Assembly: GCA_030446765.1 (NCBI GenBank)
Contig: JAUJMR010000001.1
Span: 473,729-515,170 of the forward strand
DNA length: 41,442 nt
Direction: 5' to 3'
DNA from: Chloroflexia bacterium
Lineage (GTDB): Bacteria > Chloroflexota > Chloroflexia > Thermobaculales > Thermobaculaceae
This document shows positions 17,320-26,630 of this stretch, piece after piece (the stretch's first letter is position 1; every line of letters begins with the position of its first letter). The notes beneath the pieces are model-generated. The model was given only the letters and a program-made list of their open reading frames with translations, had not been told where the DNA came from and ran no database searches. Position numbers and translations under genes: made by a program.

Positions 17320-18357
17320 ATGGCTGAGAAGCTGCGCGTCGGGGCGCTTGGTCTCACGCACGACCACATCTGGGAAAATCTCGAAGCGCTAGCAAAGTGT
17401 GACGATGGACTGCTGGTCGCCGCCGCAGACCGGAACGAGGAGTTGCGGCAGAAGGTAGCGCGCGAATATCCGGACACACAGGTATTCGACACGTACGAAC
17501 AACTGCTGGAGGGGGCCGACCTCGACGCCGTGTACGTCTATGGCGATAACCTGCTTGGGGAGGAACTTACGGATCAAGCCTGCGCGCGCGGGTTGCATGT
17601 CATGGTCGAGAAACCGATGGCCTCCACTCTTGCCGGCGCGGATCGCATGCGCCGTGCAGCTCGGGCCGCGGGCGTTCAATTGATGGTGAACTGGCCTATC
17701 GCCTGGCGACCAGCCATCAGTCAGGCCTTCCGCATGATCGAGGAAGGACGCATCGGAGAGGTATTTCAGGTGACGTACCGCTCCGCGCACGGTGGCCCGC
17801 GCGAGCTCGGCTGCTCGCCGTACTTCGTGGGTTGGTTGTACGACCCGGTTCAAAACGGCGCCGGTGCGTTGATGGACTACTGTTGCTATGGGGCGGCGAT
17901 GACCTGCCACCTGCTCGGGCTGCCTTCGCGGGTTACGGGCGTCTCCGCGCGCCTGTTCAAGGATGATCTGCCCGCTGAGGACAACGCAGTGCTGATCATG
18001 CAGCATGCCCGCGCGCTCAGCACGACGACCGCATCCTGGACGCAGATCGGTCACCTCACCAGCTACGTTCCGATGTTCTACGGTACGGAGGGCACTATCG
18101 TCGTGGATGGCAACACGCTGCTGCTCGCTACCCGGGAGGACGACCCTGGCAGCCCGGTGGAGGTCTCACCGCCTCCCGAAGGCCAGCGCAGCAGTGCGGA
18201 GTTCTTCCTCGGGCATATCCGTTCCGGAGAGCCGATCACCGGACTCTGTAGCCCCGAGGTCGGCATCGCGGCGCAGGAGGTATTGGAGGCGGGGCTGCTG
18301 TCTGCGGAGACAGGACGCTCCGTCTCGCTTCCCCTGCCGGTCTCGCATCTGACGTAG
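17320..18357 (+). CDS. Gfo/Idh/MocA-family oxidoreductase 2
   Basis: 345 residues. The start is ATG 17320 (MAEKLRVGALGLTHDHIW) with GGGAGG seven bases upstream, in preference to an in-frame TTG at 17299. The nucleotide-binding loop is GALGLTHDHIW. The EKP motif is intact (HVMVEKPMAST, near residue 98). The C-terminal domain has GAGALMDYCCYGAAMTCHLL where other members have GG...D.G.H. It shares little sequence with paralogues 1, 3 and 4 outside the fold, so these are old paralogues and not recent copies. The substrate is unknown; the context suggests a sugar acid, inositol or glycan-derived ketose. Confidence 0.9.
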   Translation: MAEKLRVGALGLTHDHIWENLEALAKCDDGLLVAAADRNEELRQKVAREYPDTQVFDTYEQLLEGADLDAVYVYGDNLLGEELTDQACARGLHVMVEKPMASTLAGADRMRRAARAAGVQLMVNWPIAWRPAISQAFRMIEEGRIGEVFQVTYRSAHGGPRELGCSPYFVGWLYDPVQNGAGALMDYCCYGAAMTCHLLGLPSRVTGVSARLFKDDLPAEDNAVLIMQHARALSTTTASWTQIGHLTSYVPMFYGTEGTIVVDGNTLLLATREDDPGSPVEVSPPPEGQRSSAEFFLGHIRSGEPITGLCSPEVGIAAQEVLEAGLLSAETGRSVSLPLPVSHLT

Positions 18358-18428
18358 CAGCGGTGTAAGGCGACGCAGCCCTGCTCAACCGACCACTAAT
18401 TCCGCATAAATTACTGTGGGAGATACTC

Positions 18429-19547
18429 ATGGATCGTAAACCGCTGAAACTAGGCGTACTCGGCACGGGAATGATCGCCACGACGCGTGGGGGCGTCATA
18501 CCCAACCTGCGCCATATCCCCGAGAAGGTGGAGCTTGTTGCCGTTGCAGATACCGTCATGGAGCGAGCCGAGCAGGTGCAGAGAGAGTTCTCGGTGCCCG
18601 AGGTGTACGGCAGCCTGGACGAGATGCTAGAGCGCGCCGATATCGACGCAGTCGTAAACCTCACGCCCATCCCGTTCCACGGTGCCACCTCGCTGCAGAT
18701 CCTCGAGGCGGGCAAGCACGTCGTCTCCGAGAAGCCCATCGCAACGACGATGGAGGAAACGGATGCGCTGATCGAGTTGGCGCACAGTAAGGGTCTCACG
18801 TTCGTCTGCTCCCCGCCGAACGTACTCTACCCCTATCACCAGGAGGCTCGCCGGCTGATCGCAGAAGACGCCATCGGCCGGGTAGCGTTCGCGCGCGTGC
18901 GCTCCTCTCACGGTGGTCCCGCCGCAGGCGACTGGCCGGGTGACCCCACGTGGTTCTACCAGGAAGGATCTGGTCCGCTATTCGACATGGGCGTGTACGG
19001 TATCCATGAGATCACGAGCCTGCTCGGCCCCGCGAAGCGCGTCGTCGGCTTCTCCGGGATCACGGAACCCACGCGAACGGTGCACGGTGGTCCCTTCAAG
19101 GGCAAGGAGATTGAGGTAACCGCGGATGATAATACTTTGTTCATGCTCGACTTCGGTGATTCTGCGTTCGCCGTCGTCGACGGCACCTTCAACGTGAACG
19201 CCGCGAAGAGCCCCCGCATCGAGATCTTCGGCCGCGCTGGTACTCTCAACATGAGCGACCGCTGGATGTCGCGAGAAGGCGCACCACCCCTGGAGCTCTA
19301 CCGAGTTGAAGCCGTACCGGGCATGGGCGGATGGCTGACTCCCCGGGCCTGGTCGCTTGGCCCGCAGCAAGAGCGTGCCGACATGCTGGGAAGGGCGATC
19401 ATCGTTGATCACCTCGTGGATTGTGTGTGGGAAGGCAAGCATCCCGATCTCAGCGCCGAGCACGCCCGCCATGCTCTGGAGATCATGATCAAGGCAATTG
19501 AGTCGGCACGCACTGGCCGCGCGATAGACTTACAGACCAGCTTCTAA
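18429..19547 (+). CDS. Gfo/Idh/MocA-family oxidoreductase 3
   Basis: 372 residues, intact. The start is ATG 18429 with GGGAGA nine bases upstream. The cofactor loop is LGVLGTGMIATT, the EKP motif is HVVSEKPIATTM (about residue 100), and the catalytic region is GPLFDMGVYGIHEITSLLGP, with the conserved Asp and His about two thirds along. The C-terminal part contains SPRIEIFGRAGTLNM, the usual sheet-closing motif. It lies 71 bases after paralogue 2. The protein is a little longer than 1 and 2, in a VHGGPFKGKEIE loop. It is most similar in plan to dehydrogenases of sugars and inositols; substrate unknown. Confidence 0.92.
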   Translation: MDRKPLKLGVLGTGMIATTRGGVIPNLRHIPEKVELVAVADTVMERAEQVQREFSVPEVYGSLDEMLERADIDAVVNLTPIPFHGATSLQILEAGKHVVSEKPIATTMEETDALIELAHSKGLTFVCSPPNVLYPYHQEARRLIAEDAIGRVAFARVRSSHGGPAAGDWPGDPTWFYQEGSGPLFDMGVYGIHEITSLLGPAKRVVGFSGITEPTRTVHGGPFKGKEIEVTADDNTLFMLDFGDSAFAVVDGTFNVNAAKSPRIEIFGRAGTLNMSDRWMSREGAPPLELYRVEAVPGMGGWLTPRAWSLGPQQERADMLGRAIIVDHLVDCVWEGKHPDLSAEHARHALEIMIKAIESARTGRAIDLQTSF

Positions 19548-19680
19548 GGCACCTATAGAGGGGTCGCGTGCACGCCGCAAGCCGCGGTCAACGTGTGGAA
19601 ACGAAAAATCCAGAACCCACGCGGCGAGATGGCAGGTCGTATCAAGAGTACTTCGAACATGCTTGGAAGGGAGGACACCG

Positions 19681-20905
19681 GTGAATAACGGACGCCTGCG
19701 CATCGGAATCGTGGGCGCCGGGCGCATCGTGCCCGCGCACCTGCATGGCTACAAGGCGCTTCTCGACCGCGGCCTCGACGACTTTCAGATCGTCGCGCTA
19801 TGCGCCCGAAAACAGGAGGATGTCGACCGGTTCCTCTCCCCTGGTGGTCCACCACCGCGTCCACCCCTGAATGACAACGCCAGCGACCCGCTGAATGCCC
19901 CCCATCTCTACCTTAGCGAGCTTTTCCCAGAGACCGAGGTGCAGGGGTGGACCGACTCAGAGGCGATGATCCGTGAAGCCGACCTCGACGTGGTTGACAT
20001 TACCGCCACGGTCTCCGCTCATCACCCCGCGGCGATGCAGGCGTTCGCGCGCGGTATGCACGTGATGGTGCAGAAGCCGATCGCCGGCTCCGTGCGCGAG
20101 GCACGGGAGATGGTGGCGGCGGCGAAAGGCGCGGGCGTCGCGCTTGGTGTGATGGAGAACGTCCGCTTCGAGCCTACCGTGCTCATGGAGCGCTGGATCG
20201 TCGAGCACGGGCACCTTGGCACGATCCAGATGGCGTTGGGCACGTACCTGGGCACCCACCAGTGGAGCCCGGACAAGATCGTCGCCGAGACCCCCTGGCG
20301 GCACCGACGAGACGAGGCCGGAGGCGGCATCAGCGTGGACCTCGGCGTCCACTTCTTCCAGCACCTGCGCTACGTCTGCGGCCCGATCGCCAACGTGTAT
20401 GGGAGCGTACGCACCTTCGAGCCGATCCGGTACACGCGCGACGCTTTGGGGAATGCCGTTGACGAGGTGCAGGCCGACGTGGACGACGCGATGTTTTGCA
20501 CCTTCGAGTTCGCAGACGGCGGCCTTGGGCAATTGAGCGCGTCTTGGGCTGGCCACGGGCCCCCAACGCTGCTCCCTGGCGGGCTCGTGATCTACGGCAG
20601 CAAGGGCTGCCTGAAAGAGGGCATCCTCCACCTCGATGGCCAGGAGCCGGTCGCGCTCTCCGACTTCTTCGAGCAGAACGCCACGGACGCGGAGCGCGAA
20701 GCGCTCTTCCCGCACGGCATCCGCGACTCCTTTGGGCTGGTCTACCTCGACTTTCTAACCGCCATCCGCGAGGGCCGGCAACCGACACGACGGCCATGAG
20801 GGGCTGATAGACCTCGCGCTAAGCGAAGCCATTGCGGAATCCTCCCGGAAGCACCGCCCGCTCAGCGCGGAGGACGTGATCGGGTCGGTCGGCACGCAAG
20901 TCTGA
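19681..20905 (+). CDS. Gfo/Idh/MocA-family oxidoreductase 4 (frameshift near the end)
   Basis: About 407 residues. The start is GTG 19681 with GGGAGG six bases upstream (MNNGRLRIGIVGAGRIVPAH). The cofactor motif GIVGAGRI is canonical, the EKP region reads HVMVQKPIAGS (Glu replaced by Gln), and the C-terminal domain has GGGISVDLGVHFFQHLRYV. Near 20780-20793 one extra base breaks the frame, which would otherwise stop at 20797. Removing it gives GHEGLIDLALSEAIAESSR and AEDVIGSVGTQV with a stop at 20903-20905, a usual family ending. An insert of about 20 residues (SPGGPPPRPPLNDNASDP) follows the second strand. Fourth and last of the tandem paralogues. Confidence 0.88.
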
Positions 20906-21321
20906 ACCGGCCGTCAGGGACACAGGCGCAAGTCTGGAGTTGCGACCGACAGTACCAGGGTGACAGTGGCAGAAGTGGATCCGGTGACCGAGGGTGCAGA
21001 CCGAGTTCCGCAAGTTGCACCGTAGCTCGTCGACCCTCCGCTTGCGTGCGTTTTGCATGGAGCGAAGGCCGCCCCTGCCTTGGACTGCCAGACACGCCCC
21101 GCCCTGCTCTGGGAGCGACCTTCTGTTCCGGATCGATTACTTGGAACCAGAAGGCGGCCCCTGTCAATCGCTTCATGGTGACCACGTGCCTGCCATTTCT
21201 CATGCCGTCGAGCTTCACGGTGTGCCCCGCACGCCCTGCACGTTGACCGGTGGTTTCCAAGCCATCTCGGTCTTCATATACAGCGGGTCGTCTGGCTGGT
21301 GCTCATTACGACCCGGCTATT
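20906..21321. other. Gap with no gene seen
   Basis: The 416 bases after the fourth dehydrogenase contain no frame with recognisable protein sequence on either strand, and no clear terminator. The palindromic element follows at 21322. Confidence 0.5.
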
Positions 21322-21449
21322 GATACTGACTCCGGCTGCCACGATAGAGATTCTGTCATTCCGAGCCTGCGAGGAATCCGTGGTCCAAGTAGACCGATCC
21401 CTCACGCTGTTCGGGATGACATGCGGTAGGCTTCAACCGGATTGCGTAT
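21322..21449 (+). repeat. Palindromic MITE-like element, copy B
   Basis: 128 bases. The right arm TTCAACCGGATTGCGTAT is nearly the reverse complement of the left arm at the start of copy C. The core runs from TGTCATTCCGAGCCTGCGAG to TGTTCGGGATGACA (21354-21422). The left arm is partly decayed. Between GH4 and the dehydrogenase cluster it stands alone, with no target-site duplication that I can be sure of. Confidence 0.78.
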
Positions 21450-21576
21450 GAGAGGGCAACTGGTATCGGCCTCAGACGGGCATCCTGACCGCGCGACTGC
21501 CCGTGATGCGTCGGCTTCCGCTGAGTGACTCTGATTACACCTGCCGAACTCGCCGCTTCACGCCATGACCGTCGTG

Positions 21577-21582
21577 TATACT
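21577..21582 (+). promoter_or_regulatory. Candidate -10 box for the GH4 gene
   Basis: TATACT lies 55 bases before the GH4 start. A TTCACG lies upstream but only 14 bases away, too short for a standard spacer. AAAGGGAG about ten bases before ATG 21638 serves as ribosome binding site. The call is weak. Confidence 0.3.
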
Positions 21583-21637
21583 CGCGGGTACAAAGGGAAC
21601 ACTCGCCGTTCCCGCCAAGGGAAAGGGAGTTCATCAG

Positions 21638-22966
21638 ATGACGAAGATCGCCTTTATAGGCGCGGGCAGCCTGGGTTTTACGCGGGGGCTCGTGCGCGAT
21701 GTGCTCACCTTCCCGCTGCTGCGGGATGCCACGATCAGCCTGATGGACGTCGACGATGAGCGACTGGAGTTCGCCCGCCGGTCCATCGAGCGAATCGTGC
21801 AGATGGGCGAGTACCCCGCGAAAGTCGAGGCCACGAGCAGCCGCGAAGAGGCGCTCCGCGGCGCGGATGTTGTATGTGTCACCATCCTCGCCCAGGGGGT
21901 GGACGTCTGGCGGCACGACATTGAGATCCCGAAGAAGTATGGTGTAGACACCAATGTGGGTGACACGCGCGGCCCATCCGGTATTTTCCGCGCATTGCGG
22001 ACCATCCCGGTGATGCTCGACATCGCTCGCGACATGGAGCGCATCTGCCCGAACGCGACGATGCTGAATTACACGAACCCGATGGCGATGCTCTGCCGCG
22101 CGATGCAGCGCGAGACCAGCATCCAGCTCACGGGTCTGTGTCACAGTGTACAGGGCACCGCGGAGATGCTCGCGAAGTGGATCGGTGCACCGATGGACGA
22201 GGTCACGTACACCTGCGCGGGCATCAATCACATGGCGTGGTACACGAAGTACGAGGTCGGCGGCAAGGACGCCTACCCGTTGATCCGCGACGCGATCACG
22301 ACCCGGCCCGAGGTATACAACCAGGAGATCGTGCGCAACGAAATGTTCCTGCACCTCGACTACTACGTCACCGAATCGAGCGGGCACAACTCAGAGTACA
22401 ACTGGTGGTTCCGCAAGCGCCCGGACCTCATCGAGAAGTACTGCACGCACGGCACGGGCTGGAATCCGGGCGAGTATGCCTACATCATCAAGAGTTACGA
22501 ACGGCGCGAGCAGCAATGGCGTGACGACGCAAAGAAATGGTTCGCGAGCGACTCTCCCATCTCGCTGGAGCGCGGTCACGAGTACGCGGCATACATCATC
22601 AATGCGCTGATGGGCGGCGAGCCGTTCGAGTTCAACGGTAATGTGGCGAACACGAAGCTCGTGACCAACCTGCCCGAGAATGCGTGCGTCGAGGTGCCTG
22701 TCTGGGCAAGCAAGAAGGGCCTCAGTCCGGTACACGTCGGTGACCTGCCCGCGTCGTGCGCGATGCTCACTGGGCTTACCTCGCAGATCGAGGAGATGGC
22801 CGTAGAGGGAGCGCTCACCGGCAACGCGCGCCTCATCTACCAGGCCATAGCGCATGACCCGCTCACCGCTTCGGTGCTCTCGCTCGCCGAGAGCAAGCAG
22901 ATGACCGAGGAGATGTTCGAGAAGAACCGGGCGTATTTGCCCCAGTTCGATCGCGTCCTGGTATAG
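21638..22966 (+). CDS. GH4-family NAD-dependent glycosidase (alpha-glucosidase/galactosidase-like)
   Basis: 442 residues, intact. GH4 enzymes cleave glycosides by an oxidation-elimination-addition-reduction cycle that needs NAD and a divalent metal. The N-terminal Rossmann loop is [10 protein letters not shown] (residues 6-15). NYTNPMAM (144-151) contacts the sugar. The metal ligands Cys168 (GLCHSVQG) and His198 (GINHMAWY) are present. [15 protein letters not shown] and the final helices match MelA/AglA-like members. No signal peptide: it acts in the cytoplasm. It follows the four dehydrogenases on the same strand and would handle imported glycosides. Alpha-galactosidase, alpha-glucosidase and glucuronidase activities all occur in the family, so I do not name the sugar. 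Confidence 0.93.
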   Translation: MTKIAFIGAGSLGFTRGLVRDVLTFPLLRDATISLMDVDDERLEFARRSIERIVQMGEYPAKVEATSSREEALRGADVVCVTILAQGVDVWRHDIEIPKKYGVDTNVGDTRGPSGIFRALRTIPVMLDIARDMERICPNATMLNYTNPMAMLCRAMQRETSIQLTGLCHSVQGTAEMLAKWIGAPMDEVTYTCAGINHMAWYTKYEVGGKDAYPLIRDAITTRPEVYNQEIVRNEMFLHLDYYVTESSGHNSEYNWWFRKRPDLIEKYCTHGTGWNPGEYAYIIKSYERREQQWRDDAKKWFASDSPISLERGHEYAAYIINALMGGEPFEFNGNVANTKLVTNLPENACVEVPVWASKKGLSPVHVGDLPASCAMLTGLTSQIEEMAVEGALTGNARLIYQAIAHDPLTASVLSLAESKQMTEEMFEKNRAYLPQFDRVLV

Positions 22967-23040
22967 CTGCCACTCTCTGCGCCGGGCACGACACTGCCGG
23001 GAGCGCCGGGCTGCACAACAGCCCCTGTGCGTCATAAGGG

Positions 23041-23140
23041 CACCGGCTGAATGCTAGGCATTGTCATTCCGAGCCGGCGAGGAATCCGTAGTTGACTTTA
23101 CGGAACCCTCGTTGCGGCCCGCGATGACATGCATCACCGA
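23041..23140 (+). repeat. Palindromic MITE-like element, copy D (eroded right arm)
   Basis: The core from TGTCATTCCGAGCCGGCGAG to the closing GATGACA (23062-23129) is conserved. The left arm keeps CACCGGCTGAATG, and the right arm is no longer recognisable. It is the most diverged of the copies that retain a core. Confidence 0.65.
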
Positions 23141-23214
23141 TCACACGGAAACGGTGTCGGCCGCCCCATCGCGTCGAATGGCTGGCACCGGCATGCATGG
23201 CGAAAGGGGAGAGC

Positions 23215-24376
23215 ATGAAGATCGAAACGTTCGGGCTTGAGCGGTGGATGACCAGATGGGAGCTCCACGTGGAGTACGACATCGCCGAGAGCGGTATCCT
23301 CCCGATGACGGCGCGGGAACTGCTCAACCTTCTTCCGCGCGAGGAGCGCGAGCCGCTGCTTGCCGAGCTACTGGATACACCGCTCGGGTACAGCGAGGCA
23401 CCCGGCTCGTTGCTGCTCCGTACCATGCTTGCAGACACGTACCACGACACGGGTCCGCAGAACATCCTCGTCACGACCGGCGCAATCGAGGCAAACTTCC
23501 TCCTGTTCAACGTGCTGCTCTCGCCGGGCGATCACGTCGTCGCCGTCTATCCCGCGTACCAGCAGCTGTATAGCGTGCCGCGCGCGATCCCCTGCGACGT
23601 CTCTTTATGGACGCTTCGTCCGGAGAACGGCTTCCGCTACGACCTTAAGGAGCTAAGACACCTCGTGACACCACGCACCCGGCTCGTCGTCCTCAACACG
23701 CCGCACAACCCGACGGGCGTCGCGCTCTCCACCGAAGAGCTGCGCGAGGTATACGACATCGCGGGTTCGGTGGGTGCCCAGGTGCTATGCGACGAGGCGT
23801 ACCGCTGGATCGAGATGCCGGATTCCCCGCCACTCGCGTGTCCTGTGCGGGACCTCGGCGAGCATGGCATCAGCGTCGGGACGTTATCCAAGCCGTTCGG
23901 GCTGCCCGGCCTGCGCGTCGGCTGGATCGCCGGGCAGGAGGAGCTGATAGCAGCGTGCTGGGCGATGCGCGATTACGTTTCGCTCAGCCCCGCGAAGCTC
24001 AGCGACGCGCTCGCCACTATCGCCCTGGGTTGCCGCGAGCTGGTCCACACGCACGCAGGCCATTATCCGCCAGAACCTTGCGACTGCACGACAGTGGGTA
24101 GCGAACCACGCCGACGTCGTCTCGTGGCAGGAGCCGCAGGGCGGTCTGCTCTCTCTGCTACGCTACAACATCGACATCCCATCTCGCGAGCTGGCGGACC
24201 GGCTCGCCGGCGAGTACAGCGTCATGCGCGCGCCGGGGTCGGCGTTCGGATACGAGGGGTACCTCCGCCTCGGTCTGGGCCAGGAGCCGGGAATCTTCGC
24301 GGAGGGACTGCGCCGTACCGCGACGTGTTTCACGGATCTACGCGCGTCGGGTGTGCTAATGACCTCGGTATCTTAA
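23215..24376 (+). CDS. Class I/II pyridoxal-phosphate aminotransferase (frameshift)
   Basis: About 386 residues. The start is ATG 23215 (MKIETFGLERWMTRWELHVE), with AGGGGAG just upstream; an in-frame ATG at 23197 is less likely. The fold type I motifs are all there: NTPHNPTG, CDEAYRW with the Asp that contacts the pyridine nitrogen, the PLP-lysine segment GTLSKPFGLPGLRVGW, and the late Arg in the segment YEGYLRLGLG. Near 24050-24062 one extra base shifts the frame. After correction the chain continues as IIRQNLATARQWVANH and ends SGVLMTSVS with a stop at 24374-24376. The substrate is unknown. It sits between GH4 and the luciferase-like gene. Confidence 0.87.
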
Positions 24377-24573
24377 TGAAGTGCGCGAGGACTGGAGCTC
24401 GGTGCCGCACCCGTGTGAGTGGTCGCCAGCCAGCCACTCGACCATGCCGCCAAAGTACCTATCCCCACGTGGCGTGCGCGAGGAGAAGCCGAGTTGAAGG
24501 ACGCGGCAACTCCGTGTAAGATCAGGACCGTTATTGCATCAGGAGCGAGTAACCGTAGCGGGAGGAGCGTCCG

Positions 24574-25347
24574 GTGGAGATCAGGGTCGGGGTGCAGGTA
24601 CATCCGCAACATACAACATACGAGAAGATGCGCGACACATGGCTGCGCGCCGAGGACATGGGCGCGGATGTCGTGCTCAACTGGGACCACTTCTTTCCTC
24701 TCTACGGCGAGCCCGACGGCCTGCACTATGAATGCTGGACGATGCTCGCAGCCATGGCGACGGTGACCGAGCGCGTAAAGATCGGTCCGCTCGTCACATG
24801 CAACTCATATCGCAACCCGAACCTGCTGGCCGACATGGCCTGCACCGTGGATCACATCTCCGGCGGGCGCCTGATACTGGGCATTGGCAGCGGGTGGTTC
24901 GAGCGCGACTACCAGGAATACGGATACGACTTCAAGACCGCCGGCGATCGCCTGCGCGACCTCGACGCCGCGCTTCCGGTCATTAAGTCGCGCCTGGGCA
25001 AGCTCAATCCCCCGCCGGTGCAGGACCCGCTGCCGATCCTCATCGGCGGCTCGGGCGAAAAGGTGACATTGCGAATCGTGGCGCAGCACGCGAACACCTG
25101 GCATGGCTTCGGCGATCCGGCCGAGGCGGGAAGGCTCAGCCGGGTCCTCGACAGCTGGTGCGAGAAGGTAGGCCGCGATCCATCCGAAATCGAGCGATCT
25201 GTCACCGTCGCGCCGGAGAACCTGAGTCGAGCAGATGAGTACGTGGAGAACGGCCTGACCTTTCTAGTCGTGCGCTCGACCGGCCCGGATTACGACCTTG
25301 GCCCGCTCCAGACGCTAATCGAGTGGCGCGACGCCAAGCGGGCGTAG
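24574..25347 (+). CDS. Luciferase-like (LLM, F420-type) flavin/deazaflavin oxidoreductase
   Basis: 257 residues, intact. The start is GTG 24574 with GGGAGGA upstream ([19 protein letters not shown]). A TIM-barrel of the bacterial luciferase superfamily: [19 protein letters not shown] near the N-terminus, the central [36 protein letters not shown] (the GxGxGW motif) and a later LPILIGGSG. This subgroup commonly uses F420. No glycosidase or transporter function follows from it, and the link to the sugar genes is only position. Nothing in the sequence identifies the substrate. Confidence 0.9.
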   Translation: MEIRVGVQVHPQHTTYEKMRDTWLRAEDMGADVVLNWDHFFPLYGEPDGLHYECWTMLAAMATVTERVKIGPLVTCNSYRNPNLLADMACTVDHISGGRLILGIGSGWFERDYQEYGYDFKTAGDRLRDLDAALPVIKSRLGKLNPPPVQDPLPILIGGSGEKVTLRIVAQHANTWHGFGDPAEAGRLSRVLDSWCEKVGRDPSEIERSVTVAPENLSRADEYVENGLTFLVVRSTGPDYDLGPLQTLIEWRDAKRA

Positions 25348-25391
25348 CCGGAGATGCCGTGGAGCACACGGTCATTTGCGCAATCCCGGTA

Positions 25392-25517
25392 ATACGCAAT
25401 CCGGCTGAACGGTAGGGTATCTGTCATTCCGAGCGTGCGAGGAATCCGTGGTCCAAGTGTACGGATCCCTCACTCCGTTCGGGATGACATGCGATAGTCT
25501 TCAACCGGATTACGTAT
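25392..25517 (+). repeat. Palindromic MITE-like element, copy C (best preserved)
   Basis: 126 bases. The terminal arms ATACGCAATCCGGCTGAA and TTCAACCGGATTACGTAT are inverted repeats of each other at 16 of 18 positions. The core from TGTCATTCCGAGCGTGCGAG to CGTTCGGGATGACA (25422-25488) forms a second, inner inverted repeat. It does not encode a protein and lies between the luciferase-like gene and the TetR gene. The next 200 bases (25518-25721) hold nothing I recognise. Confidence 0.8.
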
Positions 25518-25721
25518 AAGTCGCCCGTGTCTAAGAGGGATTCCCATAGGGGGAAAGCAATTCTCCGAAGTTCAGATCGTGGCGGAGAGTAGACATCGTC
25601 CGTACCCTCCGCAACAACAACCTGAAGACTTGCCGACAAGAGGACTGGAATAGAGGTTGCGCTTCATGTGGGCTGCCCAAGAGACTATTCTTCGCAACGC
25701 GATCACAACGCTAGTCCCAAC

Positions 25722-26405
25722 TCAGGGATTTCGCTCATCTGGGGTTACATGCTGCGTGAGTCGGCCATCCCCACCCTCTGGTGCAAAGTACAACGCATAC
25801 ATGTCGAGAGCCGGTTCGATCAATCGGGCATAGCGGCCCTGGTCGAAGCCTGTGCCGGGATCATTGGCTAACTGTTGCGAGGCCACCCCCCCAGTAAGCG
25901 CTATCAGGAGGCTGAGACCCTGCTCGGAATCGGCCGAAGCACACAGCTCGCCACGAGCGACCGCTGTCGACAGCGCAGCTCGGGTTAGCGCCACGACCTC
26001 GAGGCTTGGGCGGTACGCTCGCTCGGAAGGGGTGAGGCCAGGTACGGACTGGGTAAAGAGTAGGTGCGAGAGGACCGGATGCTCCACCGAGAAGCGGACG
26101 GTGGCAGTCATCATCGCCCGTAACGTTGCGAGGCCCGGTGCTGTGCCCGCCGCCGCGTCGCGCAACACGGCGAGGTGCCCACGCATCCCTCGCTCAAAAA
26201 GCGCGTCATACACTGCTGTCTTCGAGTCAAAGTACTGGTAGAGTGACGGTTGCCGCAGGCCCACCCGCCGGGCGACCTCGGTGAGGTTAAGGTCTCCCAC
26301 GCCCGCCTCGTCCATCACCTCGAGCGCAGCGTCCAGAATTTCCTCACGACTCTGCAGGTGACGCCGCCGCTGGCGGTCGATAGGGACCTCGTTCGATCTA
26401 GGCAT
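25722..26405 (-). CDS. TetR-family transcriptional regulator
   Basis: About 227 residues from ATG 26405 (MPRSNEVPIDRQRRRHLQSR); an in-frame ATG at 26435 is the other choice, and neither has a strong ribosome binding site. The N-terminal helix-turn-helix is REEILDAALEVMDEAGVGDL, TEVARRVGLRQPSLYQYFDS and KTAVYDALFERGM, typical of TetR. The C-terminal helical domain resembles TetR_C regulators (VRFSVEHPVLSHLLFTQSVP). It is divergent from the SRPBCC gene, and probably controls it and itself through the shared gap. The effector is unknown. Confidence 0.87.
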   Translation of the reverse strand: MPRSNEVPIDRQRRRHLQSREEILDAALEVMDEAGVGDLNLTEVARRVGLRQPSLYQYFDSKTAVYDALFERGMRGHLAVLRDAAAGTAPGLATLRAMMTATVRFSVEHPVLSHLLFTQSVPGLTPSERAYRPSLEVVALTRAALSTAVARGELCASADSEQGLSLLIALTGGVASQQLANDPGTGFDQGRYARLIEPALDMYALYFAPEGGDGRLTQHVTPDERNP

Positions 26406-26492
26406 TGTGCGGGACCTTGTCTCTGAATACACCATGGTAGTGACCGCTTGGTCCACTCCCTCTAGTTTGCCGCAACTACTGACTGAAACGCA

Positions 26493-26550
26493 ATAGCGTA
26501 TAGGCACGAGCAATACATTATTGACTGTCCTATGACTTATAGCGTATTAT
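26493..26550. promoter_or_regulatory. Candidate promoter and TetR operators in the divergent gap
   Basis: A good plus-strand promoter is present: TTGACT (26521-26526), 18 bases, TATTAT (26545-26550), leading to the SRPBCC gene. The nonamer ATAGCGTAT occurs twice, at 26493-26501 and 26539-26547, 46 bases apart, the second one overlapping the -10. ATA-GCG-TAT is a small palindrome in its outer bases. Two equal sites around a promoter next to a TetR gene are a natural operator set. The protein-DNA link is inference. Confidence 0.55.
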
Positions 26551-26630
26551 CAACTCCAATAGCAGCGTCCGTGTCCGAATCGCGGCAGCGCTTTTACTAA
26601 GCGAGCACACAAGCACCGAAGGAGTACCCT

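Noticed and set aside
21356..22387. Minus-strand frame of 343 codons opposite GH4
   Set aside because: GH4 is intact with all metal and cofactor residues on the plus strand. The minus frame enters the palindromic element at one end, where it reads CHPEQREGS, a repeat-derived pattern often annotated in error.
22995..23024. GGGCTG...CAGCCC hairpin after GH4 as a terminator
   Set aside because: The stem is only six pairs with no T run; too weak to list as a feature.
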